DNA of 64,000 nt from Perkinsus marinus ATCC 50983 (GCF_000006405.1 NW_003215602.1:229564-293563); one strand, 5' to 3'; positions 1 through 10,147 are shown, counted from the first letter of the stretch. Numbers and translations are program-made. The notes: generated by a model not told the origin, from the letters alone.

Positions 1-34
1 CTTCAATTCCCTCCTCGGGTTCCCCTCACATGAT

Positions 35-2220
35 ATGGACATGAAGCATGCAAAGGGAGGGAATAATGTGCACAATGACACCATCAAGGAGTCTTTCTCC
101 AGTAACGGCCCAGTGGTCGATGCTCACAGCAACTCAACGGAATGTGGAACTCGGGATGAAGTAAAACAGCAACAAACACGTAAGGTTTTGACATTATACT
201 CTCGAGTCGCAGATCTTGGCTTTATTCGTTGGGTTCCAGTATGCAGTGAGTCCTATCCATTTAGGGTACCTCGAATGGCTTCGTTCGTCAAGATAAGGTC
301 ACCAAACGCTTTGAGGCCGAGTTGAAGGGGTCGTTTCGCAAGACTTGGCAAGGAGCTGGCGGAGCGCTTGAACTCCGGCGTGAAGCTCGTTATAGCGAAG
401 TCGAGCTATAAAGCACTGCGAGAGCATTCTTGCCGTGCTAAGCCATCTGAAATAGCCGGCGACAAATCCGCCAACAAGCTCGAAGAAAAGGCTAGGAAAG
501 CATTCAACGAAAAACAACCGAACTCATCATCAACATGGTGAGCAGCATCCTGAGTCAGGACTCCTCGGCAGTGGTCGAAGTTTGCTAGGTTGTTACAGAC
601 AACATGCCTATTTCTCTCGTTGAGAAGCCTGGTTTTCAAGCCTTGGTGTACCATGATGGTACTACCATCTAACATGCCGAAACAAGCCTCAGTACGTTAT
701 ACCCTCTCGTCGGCAAATAACCCGGTGATGAAATACTGCTGCACCCTATGTACTACTGACGGAAATTATAGTCAAGTCCCGGCCTTCAATATCAATCGAT
801 CGTATTTAAACATTTCAGGTGGCTCAGCGATCGATTGGATATCTGTACCGCGGGATTCAAGGGCCTACGGAACTGTGCAGCCATCGGAATTTGTTGGAAA
901 AACGACGGCCCTGAGAGGACTAACCAATTCAGGTGCTCTCCTTAGTAGCACACTACATTCATCCGGCTGATCCGGAAAACCCTTCGCTCACCGGCTCCTT
1001 ACAGACAAGGGTCATCGGCTTTGAGACATTGAGGTCAAAGCACACGGCTGACAATATCAGCTGTCTTTTAACGAGCACTATCAATAAAATGGGCCTTCAA
1101 GGAAAGGTATCTCCTCAGACAGGCTACCTGTCATAGACATCCTCTAGACATGTCTCGCTGTTCAGTGCGCATTAGCATGCACAGACTCTGGTAGCAATAT
1201 GGTCAGATGTTTCTCGGATTTGGTCGCATCCGGCACTATGTGCCTTCTCAAACAATGGCTGCCCTGTGCTGCACACCGTCTGCACTTGACGGTGTGTAAT
1301 GGTTTGGCCCTATATAAAACGAGGCACACTAAGAAGGCTGGCATCTATGGACATAAAACGGTAGAGGACGGTCTAGCACAAGCGGAAGAAGTTCTGAAGG
1401 AAATGGATGCAAAGGAGTCCATCGAGGGCGACAATTCCACTAATGTCAACACTGATGCGCTTCTGATGGAGGCAGAGGAGGACATTGAACAGGGCGAGCC
1501 TGATTGGGGGCTTGAAGGAGATGATGAAGCATTCCGTGATGGCATCGAGACTGCTGGGCGGGTAACTCGCACCCAAGCAAGCGCTTAGCGCTCGGTTGAC
1601 CGTGTTCGAACATTGATCTCACTGCTGCGAAAATCTACCACTGCTCGTGATGTGAGGGAAAAGCTCCCGTATCATGTAAGTGACGTGGAGGGGCGAAAAG
1701 CAACACTTAAATGCTTAGAGGCTCTCAATTTGGATACATGTGAAGATACGGAGAAGAAGACTAGTGGGATGGACTTGCAGCAGAAGCCAGTGGACTCGTT
1801 CGACAGTCTCATCAATGACTTTTTCGACCAGCCGGCAAATCACCAGCACCAGCAAATGAGTGCCGAGGAGCGTTACGAGGATGAGATGATGACTATCTTC
1901 TGTGAATACGAGATGAGAGCTCGCAGTTTCGCTGTCCCCTCGGACAGTAGCTCCCCGCCTAAGAAGAAGACCAAGCCCGCTGAGAGGGATGCCAAATCAT
2001 CCCGCTACGAGCGTTTCTGGATACGCTGTGATGACTTGTCGGCGACAAGCTGTCGCCTGTCAGCACTGTCGCTAAGCTTTTAGGCAGCTTCCCTTGCACT
2101 AGCGTGTCCTCAGAATCGGTCTTCAGTCTAGCGGGGTGCTTGTCTCGTCGGGAGCGTTCAAGGCTTACTGCCGACCGCCTCCGAGCTTTGGTTCTATTAC
2201 GCTCGCCATTCATGTTCATT
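35..2220 (+). pseudogene. Decayed hAT-family DNA transposase
   Basis: Several broken plus-strand segments together resemble a hAT transposase. Around 1040-1110 the translation gives a TADNISCLLTSTINKMGL segment, like the region before the catalytic core. At 1185-1330 a GSNMVRCF segment is followed by LPCAAHRLHLTVCNGLALYK, matching the hAT pattern of an Asp/Ser-Asn motif followed by a C-x-A-H-x-L-x-L motif. A 1613-2083 segment and a following segment in another frame (about 2084-2220) contain SESVFSLAG and an Arg/Leu-rich tail, the hallmark of the C-terminal dimerisation domain. Stops and frame changes separate the parts, so the gene is not intact. The 5' end may lie outside the window and no terminal inverted repeats were identified. 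Upstream residues at 35-325 may belong to a BED-type N-terminus, but this is weak. Confidence 0.7.
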
Positions 2221-2319
2221 GTTGAGCCAGTGGCTCACTGCAGCAGTTAAACTGCTAGAGTAATTGCATAACACATCATTAACAATATCAATTTGACATG
2301 CTTAGTAGATTCACGTAAA

Positions 2320-2352
2320 GAGTCTATACTATGGAGTCCATAGTATGGACTC
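2320..2352. repeat. 33-nt near-perfect palindrome, 1-nt centre
   Basis: Two 16-nt arms around a single central base, with one mismatch (GAGTCTATAC versus GAGTCCATAC as read from either end). It lies just downstream of the hAT remnant. A second small one (GAGCCA-G-TGGCTC) lies at 2224-2236. Confidence 0.85.
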
Positions 2353-3458
2353 GATTCGTGAGCCATGAGGATATTGGCAACAGAGTGTTGCTAGAGGATG
2401 ATTAGATTCATAAGTGTAGTAATTCTTTCAATGCACGATCATGATAAGTACACAATTTTATCCGCATGTTTCTTTCTTATGGAGCGTAGAGCCTAGGGAG
2501 TCAAGGGATTCCGACTTTCCGGGACGGAAATTCCGGCCGGGAAACCGGAAACCACGTCGGGACAGGAGGCTAATTCACGAAGCCGGGATATTAGTCGGAC
2601 GGGACGGGGCGGTTAATTGTAAGCCACCCGGACTGCGGGTCGGCCGGGATCAGCCCAGAGACAAATTCCCATCCCTGGAGTCGCCTGAGGCGATCGCCCG
2701 AGGCGCTCGTCGAGTCTGAGGGGTCGCCTGTCTCCGGAACTAGCGGATGCCAATCCCAATGGTCGACAGCGCGCTATAGCGACGCCACGATTGCATTGCA
2801 CTGCCAGTGTTAGCCAGGCTAGCTTTCCCCTACACTGTAAGGTGCAGTCTCGTACATCACGCGTGATTAACGCACAGCACGCGTCAACGACGCGGCGTCA
2901 TACGGCTGATGTGATACTTCAACCCTAATGTATCTGGGACCCATTAAGGGTACTTCAGCACATAGAGCCCTTGTGACAAGGAGCTACTCTGTGTAGCCTA
3001 CGTAGCGTAGCGCACCCAGTCTCAGACAGTCGGACAGTCGGGGTGACTCACCCCGACTGGTAGTCTGGGTGACCCAGATATCCCGTGCCACTTGCAAATT
3101 GCAAGCCTCACTGTGGGAATATCACGGTCCTGGTGACGAAAACCCGATGAGTGATTACCGTATTGTTATTAAGTGACGGCACACACCCGCTGCAAGCCGC
3201 ATACGTAAGGTGTGTTAAGCTATGCATAATGCATGGTGTAGGACACACCGTGTTACACGGTCCGTGTATCTCGCACGGCTCGCGTCCCGCGAGTCGCCAA
3301 GGCTCAGCTATCTAATGTGACTCAGGCTCACTAAACCTCACCTCAGTGTATGCTGTGGAGGCTAAGTTAGCCTGGCTAACCGCGCATCGTGGCAATTCCT
3401 CTTCGGTCGCTGGGCACTGCCAGTCTAGAAGCACATTGTCGAGCGCAGACGTCGGTCG
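2353..3458. other. Non-coding, palindrome-rich DNA
   Basis: No coding segment is convincing here. The stretch holds repeated CCGGGA/TCCCGG-like inverted motifs (2500-2600) and a strong hairpin at 3035-3059 (CAGTCGGGGTGA, one base, then its complement) nested in a longer imperfect CCCAG...CTGGG arm. Confidence 0.5.
3035..3059. repeat. 25-nt perfect palindrome, 1-nt centre
   Basis: Arms CAGTCGGGGTGA (3035-3046) and TCACCCCGACTG (3048-3059) flank a single C. Same architecture as the other palindromes listed here. Confidence 0.9.
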
Positions 3459-3900
3459 CTAGGAACGAGGTGGCTGCGCTTTCTCAGTGTCCTCAGGAGA
3501 ACCGAGGGTCCGCAATCGATAGCGGTAATCCAGTACCATCCATTTGATCAGTGATGATGGGTCAGCAGAGTCTACATCCTCTGCGCGATGCCCCTCAATT
3601 TTATCAGAATAGACGCCTGACTCTGGGTCCAAGAGGATACTATGACTTGTTCTCGCCTTTATCCGAGGAACTTTTGTCGGCGACCACTCACCGTAGTCGA
3701 ACGGCAGGCTCCTGAAGGTCACAGTCTTCGAAAAAAGCGGCACGTGAGCAAAGTTCACGAAGTTACTGCAGTGCGAGTGCCGTACTCACGCGAAGCAGAG
3801 GGGACTCTGGCAGAGTCACTCTGCTCACTCGTACCGACCGGTTCCGGCTCCAGTGAGGCGAGCTTGGAGAGGACGCTGAATCCGTGGGACATAGGCTGCC
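3459..3900 (-). CDS. Possible small gene of unknown function
   Basis: The minus strand is open from 3758 to a stop at 3459 (99 residues, ending near DTEKAQPPRS). It has a balanced composition, with a central EGHRAEDVDSADPSS stretch and the segment LIKWMVLDYRYRLRTL. Upstream in another frame, near 3900-3790, lies a Met-initiated stretch starting MSHGFSVLSKLASLEP, which could be a first exon, but I could not find a junction that keeps frame. No family is recognised. It may equally be chance open sequence between two mobile elements. Confidence 0.22.
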
Positions 3901-4085
3901 AGCCTGGCGTTTTAAGTTAGGAGCGGATCTATCCAGCTCAAGCCGATGGCACACTGTGCGGTTTCATGCAGTGTCATCATGACACTGTCGTGCATTATGA
4001 CACACTCACGATGTACGTGCTATAGTTAGTATTGCCATTAGTCATCGCTTAGTGGGTAGTGTCACTCATCGAGAAGCGCTGGTGT

Positions 4086-4289
4086 TGTGCTGATATGGGA
4101 ACATATTACGTTAACTGTTGTCAGTTGAGACTGTTGCGGTATGCACATCTGTGTCTCCGTTGTCCCCGTTTGTATCAGCTAAGATATTAGCTAAGCTATA
4201 CCATCCCATTCGTTACTCATAAGTTATTGGTGTATAATCAAGTCTTGCTATCTGTAACAAGGCCGTATTGAGTTGCATACATCGGCACA
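4086..4289 (+). repeat. 5' LTR of the BEL/Pao-type element
   Basis: 204 bp, starting TGTGCTGATATG and ending ATCGGCACA. It matches 9944-10147 with one substitution that I can see. The termini are TG...CA. Confidence 0.93.
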
Positions 4290-4364
4290 ATCATCCGAGA
4301 AGCAACTACCTCAAGCTCTTGTGTAAAGACCACTCTGTTCAACAAGTAACGGTTCAATTGCTCT

Positions 4365-7300
4365 ATGGTATCTCCCAAGGCGTCTGACCCAGTACTGACT
4401 GATGACAATAAGAAAAGCAGTACTGAGCAATCCCCACCTGTGTGGGCTTGGCAGCTGAAGAAGGAGCTAGATTCGTTGACGGAGTCGATTGCAGGTATTA
4501 AGTCACAGCTTGAGTCCAACGCTGATCACAAGACCAGACATGATGCAAATGGTACTACTGGTGCTACTGGCGATGACAGCAAGGATGGTCCTGCTAATAC
4601 AGTGCATGGTATTGTTGAGGAGGTCAAACAACAGCTCGATAGCACTAAATCTGACCGAAGTGCCAAATCGTCGTTGGTGATAGAGCCTTTGGTTATCATG
4701 AAGATTAGCAAACAAGCTAAGTCTGCTGGTGTTATAGAGGGAGGCCGATTCTCTGGTGTGACTGATAAGAGGGGTTACATGATTTTCAAGAAGACTATTA
4801 TGAATCAGCCAGAGATACAATTTTCTGGCACGGGGGAGCTGTCAAGTGCTTACCAATACTTCTATATCATCAATAATGTATCTACTCCCCTACAACAACT
4901 GATTAATGAGCAATGCCATGTGAAGGGGAACACTTTGTTCAGTCAACGGGTTGTTACTGCATGGCGAGTTTTACGACTATATAGTGATCTCGGTAGCGAA
5001 ATGGAGCTCCACCGAAAATGGGAGAATCTGAAGTGTGATGGTCCTACTACTTTGGAAGTTTACATCGCCGCCATTCAGACCATGAAAGACCAGATCGGTG
5101 AAGTTCGCGAATGTCCTCTTACAGACAGTGAGCTACGAGCTCGGCTATACTCAGGTTTGCCAACTGAGGCTCGTCTCTATCTCGATAGAATGCCGCTGAC
5201 TTCCGTATCAACTATGGAGAGTATGATTTCTGAAACTAGAAGGTGGGCTCAGTTACGAGTTCGCTATGGTGCTTCGTTGGTCGGAACTCCCACTACAGCG
5301 ACGAGTAATCCTACTATTTCCACGACTCGTGGTGCGTCCTCTGCTAAGGTCAAGAGTGCTACTCCTAGTAAGAAGGACAAGAAGAAGACCGACAAGGAAG
5401 CTAATGTCATTGAGTTCTCCACGAGTCCAGATGCTAAACGGGTTTTCCTCTCTGGTGTTCCGCTAGCTTGGAATTATCAGGATGTAAAAGATTTTGTGTC
5501 TCGACTGTTAGGGCATGATACTGATGTGTATGTGAGACTTCTACCCCGTAGGGGTTTTGTCACAGTGAAGTTCAATGACCATAAACCAGCGCAAGCATTC
5601 ATTGAAGCTTCTAATGGTGCTGATATTGGTGGCAAAAGAATAAGGGCTCGTTTTGACAAGTTCGAATCCCAAGATGCTACTATTAATCCTACAACTACTG
5701 CTGCTCCTACAACGGAGGGTAACGCTGTGCAGGTGCCGTATGATGAAGTTTTCTTTCAAGGAGGAAGTCAACCTTGTGAAGAAGAAGAAGGTGAGAGCCC
5801 TGATTGTCTTATTGCTGAGTTTCATGATGGCAGCTGTGAACAACCTGTCCCAACAGCCACTGTCAGTGACTCATTTCAGGATCACTCAGCCTGCATGGTA
5901 TCAATGGTAGAGTGCAATGAAGGATCATCGGATGTCCAAGTTTTGGAGAAGGCTTCCAATGGCTTGCCTCTGATACCGGTATGGTTCGAAGGTGATGAAC
6001 ATCGATATTATGCCCTACTGGATTCTGGTGCCACCGACGTCTTTATTACAAGAAGGGTTTTTAACAGCATGAAAGAGAGTATCCCTGAGCTCAGTACCAC
6101 TACTACTGCTACTTCAAGCATGTTGACTATGATTAATGGTACGTCGTGTGCGATTGTTGACAAGGTGATTGGTGTTAAGATTCACCTAGCTAGTCATCAA
6201 GTCCGACAGTGCGATTGCTATGTCATTGAACATAGCAAATATGATGTCATCGTACCGAAAAGTCTTCTGGGTCCATGCACCTGGGTGGTATCGGCCGAGT
6301 CTCACTGCCCAGACCGTATAATATTCCGTCCTATGGGCATATTTGATGATGATTCGTGTATACCCGATCGATGGCTTCAGGATAACAGTCTCGCTATCCA
6401 GTGCAACCACGCTGAAGTTGTAGCAGATCGCTTGTCTGTTTCTATCCCATGGAAAAGCTCTGCGAGACCACGGTATAACTTCAAGGACGTGTGGGCCAGA
6501 GATCGCAAGGTGTTGACTCGTTTGAAGCATGACCCTGTGAAATATGAGGCGTATTTAAGTGCTGTACATGAACTATTGGAATCAGGCGTTGTTGTTGAAA
6601 AACCTCCTGATCAGTCTCCGCACGACTTCGCTAAGTTCTATACGGCTGTGGTTCCAGTGTTTAATCTCAACCGGACAAGCACCAAATGCCGGCTCTGTTT
6701 GGACGCCAGACCACTTAATACTTATACTACTACCACTGGTGATGGCACGGGCAGTACGTCTATGGACTTATTTGGCACGCTTATGTTGTGGAGAAGCTTT
6801 GAGAGAGCTTCATGTGACGATCTTTCTAAGGCGTTCTGGCAAGTCCTGGTTCGCGGAGGAAAGGTCGATGACGAGGACACCGATTACCTCGCACTGGTAG
6901 TGGCTGGTCATTTGGTTAAGTTTTCTCGAGTACCGTTTGGAACTAATTGGTCACCATGGGCATTGGGCAGCAGCTTGGAGAAAATTTTCTCCTCCCTGCC
7001 TGCAAAGATACGGGATGGTGTTGGTTATTATGTCGATGACGTGCTTATAGGAGCATCTTCTATCTCTGAGGTTGAAGCTTCCCGCATCTCCGTTGTACAA
7101 GCTCTTAAACGAAGAGGCTTTGACATCAACGAGAAGAAACGTTTCCATAATCTGGGAACAGCACGTTCTTCTATTGGCCACGATGTTACTGTCAGTGATG
7201 TTACTGGTATGGATGGTTTACAAATGGCCTCGTGGCTCGGCTATCGATGGTTTATTAGTCCCAACTGTGATAATGTGGACATTAAACTACCAGACTTTCG

Positions 7301-7736
7301 TCTGCCTAGGGAAGTCCGAATGTCGTCCCTACGATCCATTACAGCAAGGCTTTTCGACCCTTTGGGTCTGGTGGCGGAGGCCAGTTTGGAGATAAAGGCC
7401 TTACTGCGACAACTACACAATGCTGGTTTTGGTGAGGTACATCACGGACTAGTGAAAAATGATGCTATCACCGGTGATTATCTGCTCCGTTCTCAAGAGT
7501 GTCTACAACAGTGTGAGAAGTACTTCACTTGCTCCACAAGGATGTTGCCTCCTCGATATATTCCTATAGAAGGTCTGGTGGTGTTTGTCGATGCTAGTGA
7601 GTTCGCTATGGCTGTCGATGTCCGTTCACGTGCTAATGGGCGACGATTACTCTCGAGAATATCAACTCACCCTGGTGGTTCCATCCCCCGACGTGAATTG
7701 GAGTCTCTGCGTATGGGTGTTGTTAGGATTAGATAA
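4365..7736 (+). CDS. Gag-RRM-protease-RT-RNase H polyprotein (first frame)
   Basis: 1123 codons starting 75 nt after the 5' LTR. Order of parts: a Gag-like helical region (about residues 1-330); a Lys-rich linker; an RNA-recognition motif at about residues 359-433, with RNP2-like VFLSGV and RNP1-like RRGFVTVKF; an aspartic protease with ALLDSGATDVFI (catalytic Asp near residue 553); a reverse transcriptase with CRLCLDARPLN, SKAFWQVLV and the active site YVDD at residues 889-892; and the linker FDPLGLVAEASLEIK. The frame runs into RNase H (VFVDASEFAMAV, SIPRRELESL) and then stops at 7734-7736. The rest of RNase H continues in another frame from about 7811. Instead of CCHC zinc knuckles, the RNA-binding function of Gag may be supplied by the RRM; that is inference. 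The frame looks functional: no internal stops and conserved catalytic residues. Confidence 0.88.
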   Translation: MVSPKASDPVLTDDNKKSSTEQSPPVWAWQLKKELDSLTESIAGIKSQLESNADHKTRHDANGTTGATGDDSKDGPANTVHGIVEEVKQQLDSTKSDRSAKSSLVIEPLVIMKISKQAKSAGVIEGGRFSGVTDKRGYMIFKKTIMNQPEIQFSGTGELSSAYQYFYIINNVSTPLQQLINEQCHVKGNTLFSQRVVTAWRVLRLYSDLGSEMELHRKWENLKCDGPTTLEVYIAAIQTMKDQIGEVRECPLTDSELRARLYSGLPTEARLYLDRMPLTSVSTMESMISETRRWAQLRVRYGASLVGTPTTATSNPTISTTRGASSAKVKSATPSKKDKKKTDKEANVIEFSTSPDAKRVFLSGVPLAWNYQDVKDFVSRLLGHDTDVYVRLLPRRGFVTVKFNDHKPAQAFIEASNGADIGGKRIRARFDKFESQDATINPTTTAAPTTEGNAVQVPYDEVFFQGGSQPCEEEEGESPDCLIAEFHDGSCEQPVPTATVSDSFQDHSACMVSMVECNEGSSDVQVLEKASNGLPLIPVWFEGDEHRYYALLDSGATDVFITRRVFNSMKESIPELSTTTTATSSMLTMINGTSCAIVDKVIGVKIHLASHQVRQCDCYVIEHSKYDVIVPKSLLGPCTWVVSAESHCPDRIIFRPMGIFDDDSCIPDRWLQDNSLAIQCNHAEVVADRLSVSIPWKSSARPRYNFKDVWARDRKVLTRLKHDPVKYEAYLSAVHELLESGVVVEKPPDQSPHDFAKFYTAVVPVFNLNRTSTKCRLCLDARPLNTYTTTTGDGTGSTSMDLFGTLMLWRSFERASCDDLSKAFWQVLVRGGKVDDEDTDYLALVVAGHLVKFSRVPFGTNWSPWALGSSLEKIFSSLPAKIRDGVGYYVDDVLIGASSISEVEASRISVVQALKRRGFDINEKKRFHNLGTARSSIGHDVTVSDVTGMDGLQMASWLGYRWFISPNCDNVDIKLPDFRLPREVRMSSLRSITARLFDPLGLVAEASLEIKALLRQLHNAGFGEVHHGLVKNDAITGDYLLRSQECLQQCEKYFTCSTRMLPPRYIPIEGLVVFVDASEFAMAVDVRSRANGRRLLSRISTHPGGSIPRRELESLRMGVVRIR

Positions 7737-7810
7737 CTCAACAAGAGTTATAAACAAGTGGTTCTTAACTAATGATCAATACAGTAATCATAAAGTATAC
7801 GCTAGGCTAG
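7722..7810 (+). other. Candidate 89-nt intron or frame-breaking insert inside RNase H
   Basis: The upstream frame is coding to about 7721 and the downstream frame is open and coding-like from 7811. The interval starts GTTAGG and ends GCTAG, is AT-rich, and removing it joins the two frames in phase. It contains the small hairpin AACTC-AACAA-GAGTT. Reverse transcription of a spliced RNA would remove an intron, so either unspliced RNA is the template or this is a defect of this copy. Confidence 0.4.
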
Positions 7811-9901
7811 CAAGGGAGACTAGTATCACAAGAATCTAAAATTACAGAAGACACTTGTGTACAATATTTCCTCACAGGTGTACAAGCTGTTTCAACCATC
7901 CTATCTACATTCACTTCCAGAGTGAAGCATGTTACCATCGTCAATGATAGCAGCATCACCCTATATCGGTTACGCTTAGTGATTTGCCATCCACAGAGTA
8001 GCAAAATTGAGAAGCTTCCATCTCCGGAGAAGAGGAGACTGAATCACATAAGGGCCATGTTGAACAAGATCAAGCTTCAAGAGGTAGTGCCTGAGATTGA
8101 ATTCAGACACATTCGCTCCGGTGACAATCTAGCGGACCGTCTTACTCGGCCCTGTGGGAATTGTGAGCCAGTCCAGTGTTCATGGGAAGCTGTGTGCAGT
8201 GCCTTAGCAGATGATTGCCTCGTGGACTTTAACCTCAACGATGGTTCTTTGGGTACCGACGACAAGCAAGAGGATTTGTCCGATGAGGATGACATTGAAG
8301 AAGCCCTTGTGATCAATGAGATGTCTTGCTGCGTTGCTACTCAAGACACAACCGCTTCCTGGATAGAACAGTTCTTGCCACGTGTTAAGGTGTCTCAATC
8401 CGCTGATCCTAATTGTGTATCTATTATGTCCAAGCTACGATCTGATCCGTCCTGTTCTCAGTCTAAGTTCTTCCATCTTGATGATGAAAGTGGTACCTTG
8501 ATGAGCAGACGATGGAATTCAGATGAAGACGATACTTGGGTAGTATACATTCCGGATGACGACAAGCTGAAGGACGAGGTGATTGACAGGTTTCATCGAG
8601 ATTTTGGTCACCCCGGTATCACCAAGACGGTCGGCTTGTTACGTGGGGTCTGTGACTTTAAGGGACTTCATAGGAGAGTGAAACATTGGATTTCTTCCTG
8701 TAGCGTCTGTTGCCAAGCCAAGTATGGCCGTACCCTCACTAAAGCTATATCAACATCTAAATCATGGGTGCCTCTCTTATGGGGTGTCGTTGGTGCTGAT
8801 CTAGCAGGACCCATCAAAGATGCTGACGGTGTCAAACATTGGGTCCTTCTATTGGTATGCTACATTAGCAAGTTTGTAGCTGCTACGGTTATCGACTCTC
8901 CAGGCACTGAGGATGTGGCCTGTGCGACTATAGAATTACTGAATGCCAATGGGTGGCCTCGTGTAATAGCAACTGATCAAGGAAGCTGCTTTATGTCTAT
9001 AAGGTTTAAGCAGCTCCTTGCCGAGCACAATGTTGTCCATGTATACACGTTTGGGTTCGATGCGGCACGACGAGGTTGGCTTGAGCGTCCACATGCTGAG
9101 TTTTCATCAGTTATAAGGTGTATGACTAATGATCGTGGTCGATCTATTGAGGATGTCAGGGACCTGAAGTGTTTGGTGAGCAAGGCTACCTATGTCGTGA
9201 ACAACATCCCCTATGAAGCTGACAATGACTTATGTCCATGGCTATGCATGAGACCAACTGGTGGTCTGACGGCCACACTGTTGACACGTGACCAATCTGC
9301 TATCGCTGAAATTAAGAAGTGGCTAGGATCGGGACTGCTGTATGATGATTTAATTGAACCACTTGGTTCCTTGAAGGAGGCTTACCTCAACGACAATATC
9401 CGTACTTTATCAAAGCTGAAGTCATTGTGGATCCGCCGGAAGGGCGAAACTAGAAGACGACTGGCCAAGATCCGACGTACTGACCAAGACTCTATAACAA
9501 TTGGCGATACTGTCTGGCGTCGTAACCCAACTGCTGAAAAATATGGTACCTTATTTTCTGGTCCCTATGAGGTTGTTGACCGTGATGGAGCAACTATAAG
9601 TTTGAAGAAGGCAGATGACGATGTGACCGTGCAATGCCCTGTAAACCAGCTGAAGAAAGGACGAAGACCTATTAAGACTGGTAAGGGTCCTACTTCTCCC
9701 ACCTTCCTGGAAAAGGGTGTGCAAGCTGAGGTTGAGCCCGAAGTGCATGAGGACGAACCTCCAGTGAGCCGAGAAGAGTTGAAGATATGGCAAGAGGCTG
9801 TTATGAATGACGGTGCTGGAGTCATGACACGAAGCCGCAAGAGAGCAATCGACAGAGTCTCAGATATGTTGAAGTCTAACAAAGTTGCTCGTAAAAAGTG
9901 A
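7811..9901 (+). CDS. RNase H (end)-integrase polyprotein (second frame)
   Basis: Open from 7811 with no ATG before 7922, so it must be joined to the preceding frame by splicing or frameshifting, or be broken. The first part (QYFLTGVQAVSTILS, VTIVNDSSITLYRL, then IRSGDNLADRLTRP) completes an RNase H with the central Asp and the GDNLAD motif. Then come an HHCC zinc-binding domain (HRDFGHPGITKTVGLLRG ... CSVCCQAK) and the DDE integrase core: Asp in VVGADLAGPI, Asp in VIATDQGSCF, and a Glu most likely in GWLERPHAEF. The tail has a small beta-barrel-like segment (TIGDTVWRRN ... GPYEVVDRDG) and a basic end (TRSRKRA ... KVARKK) that could direct nuclear entry. No stops interrupt it. It ends 42 nt before the 3' LTR. 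Confidence 0.85.
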   Translation, partial: QGRLVSQESKITEDTCVQYFLTGVQAVSTILSTFTSRVKHVTIVNDSSITLYRLRLVICHPQSSKIEKLPSPEKRRLNHIRAMLNKIKLQEVVPEIEFRHIRSGDNLADRLTRPCGNCEPVQCSWEAVCSALADDCLVDFNLNDGSLGTDDKQEDLSDEDDIEEALVINEMSCCVATQDTTASWIEQFLPRVKVSQSADPNCVSIMSKLRSDPSCSQSKFFHLDDESGTLMSRRWNSDEDDTWVVYIPDDDKLKDEVIDRFHRDFGHPGITKTVGLLRGVCDFKGLHRRVKHWISSCSVCCQAKYGRTLTKAISTSKSWVPLLWGVVGADLAGPIKDADGVKHWVLLLVCYISKFVAATVIDSPGTEDVACATIELLNANGWPRVIATDQGSCFMSIRFKQLLAEHNVVHVYTFGFDAARRGWLERPHAEFSSVIRCMTNDRGRSIEDVRDLKCLVSKATYVVNNIPYEADNDLCPWLCMRPTGGLTATLLTRDQSAIAEIKKWLGSGLLYDDLIEPLGSLKEAYLNDNIRTLSKLKSLWIRRKGETRRRLAKIRRTDQDSITIGDTVWRRNPTAEKYGTLFSGPYEVVDRDGATISLKKADDDVTVQCPVNQLKKGRRPIKTGKGPTSPTFLEKGVQAEVEPEVHEDEPPVSREELKIWQEAVMNDGAGVMTRSRKRAIDRVSDMLKSNKVARKK

Positions 9902-9912
9902 CTGTTAGTATA

Positions 9913-9937
9913 CAAGTTGCCATTTACTGGCAACTTG
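9913..9937 (+). repeat. Hairpin just upstream of the polypurine tract
   Basis: Arms CAAGTTGCC and GGCAACTTG (9 bp) around a 7-nt loop, lying between the integrase stop and the polypurine tract. It could fold in the element's RNA. A role in packaging or priming is only a guess. Confidence 0.75.
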
Positions 9938-9943
9938 GGGGAG

Positions 9944-10147
9944 TGTGCTGATATGGGAACATATTACGTTAACTGTTGTCAGTTGAGACTGTTGCGGTAT
10001 GCACATCTGTGTCTCCGTTGTCCCCGTTTGTATCAGCTAAGATATTAGCTAAGCTATACCATCCCATTCGTTACTCATAAGTTATTGGTGTATTATCAAG
10101 TCTTGCTATCTGTAACAAGGCCGTATTGAGTTGCATACATCGGCACA
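9944..10147 (+). repeat. 3' LTR of the BEL/Pao-type element
   Basis: 204 bp, a near-perfect copy of 4086-4289, directly preceded by the polypurine tract CTTGGGGGAG. Confidence 0.93.

Larger units (their letters stand above)
4086..10147 (+). mobile_element. BEL/Pao-type LTR retrotransposon, nearly intact
   Basis: A complete element of about 6.06 kb: two 204-bp LTRs (4086-4289 and 9944-10147), a Gag-protease-RT-RNase H reading frame, then an RNase H-integrase reading frame. I assign BEL/Pao because of the RT-RNase H linker FDPLGLVAEASLEIKALL and the RNase H motif SIPRRELESL, both typical of Pao-group polyproteins, and the YVDD catalytic box. The only LTR difference I see is one base (GTATAATC versus GTATTATC), which suggests recent insertion. 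A polypurine tract (TTGGGGGA, 9936-9943) abuts the 3' LTR. The 5-bp flanks differ (GGTGT and GTATT), so no target duplication is seen. No TGG-type primer binding site follows the 5' LTR. Two breaks or introns in the coding part remain unexplained. Confidence 0.9.

Noticed and set aside
2441-2801. Genes in GC-rich open frames on both strands
   Set aside because: Low-complexity Arg/Pro/Gly composition comes from the CCGGGA inverted motifs. The opposing frames are equally open.
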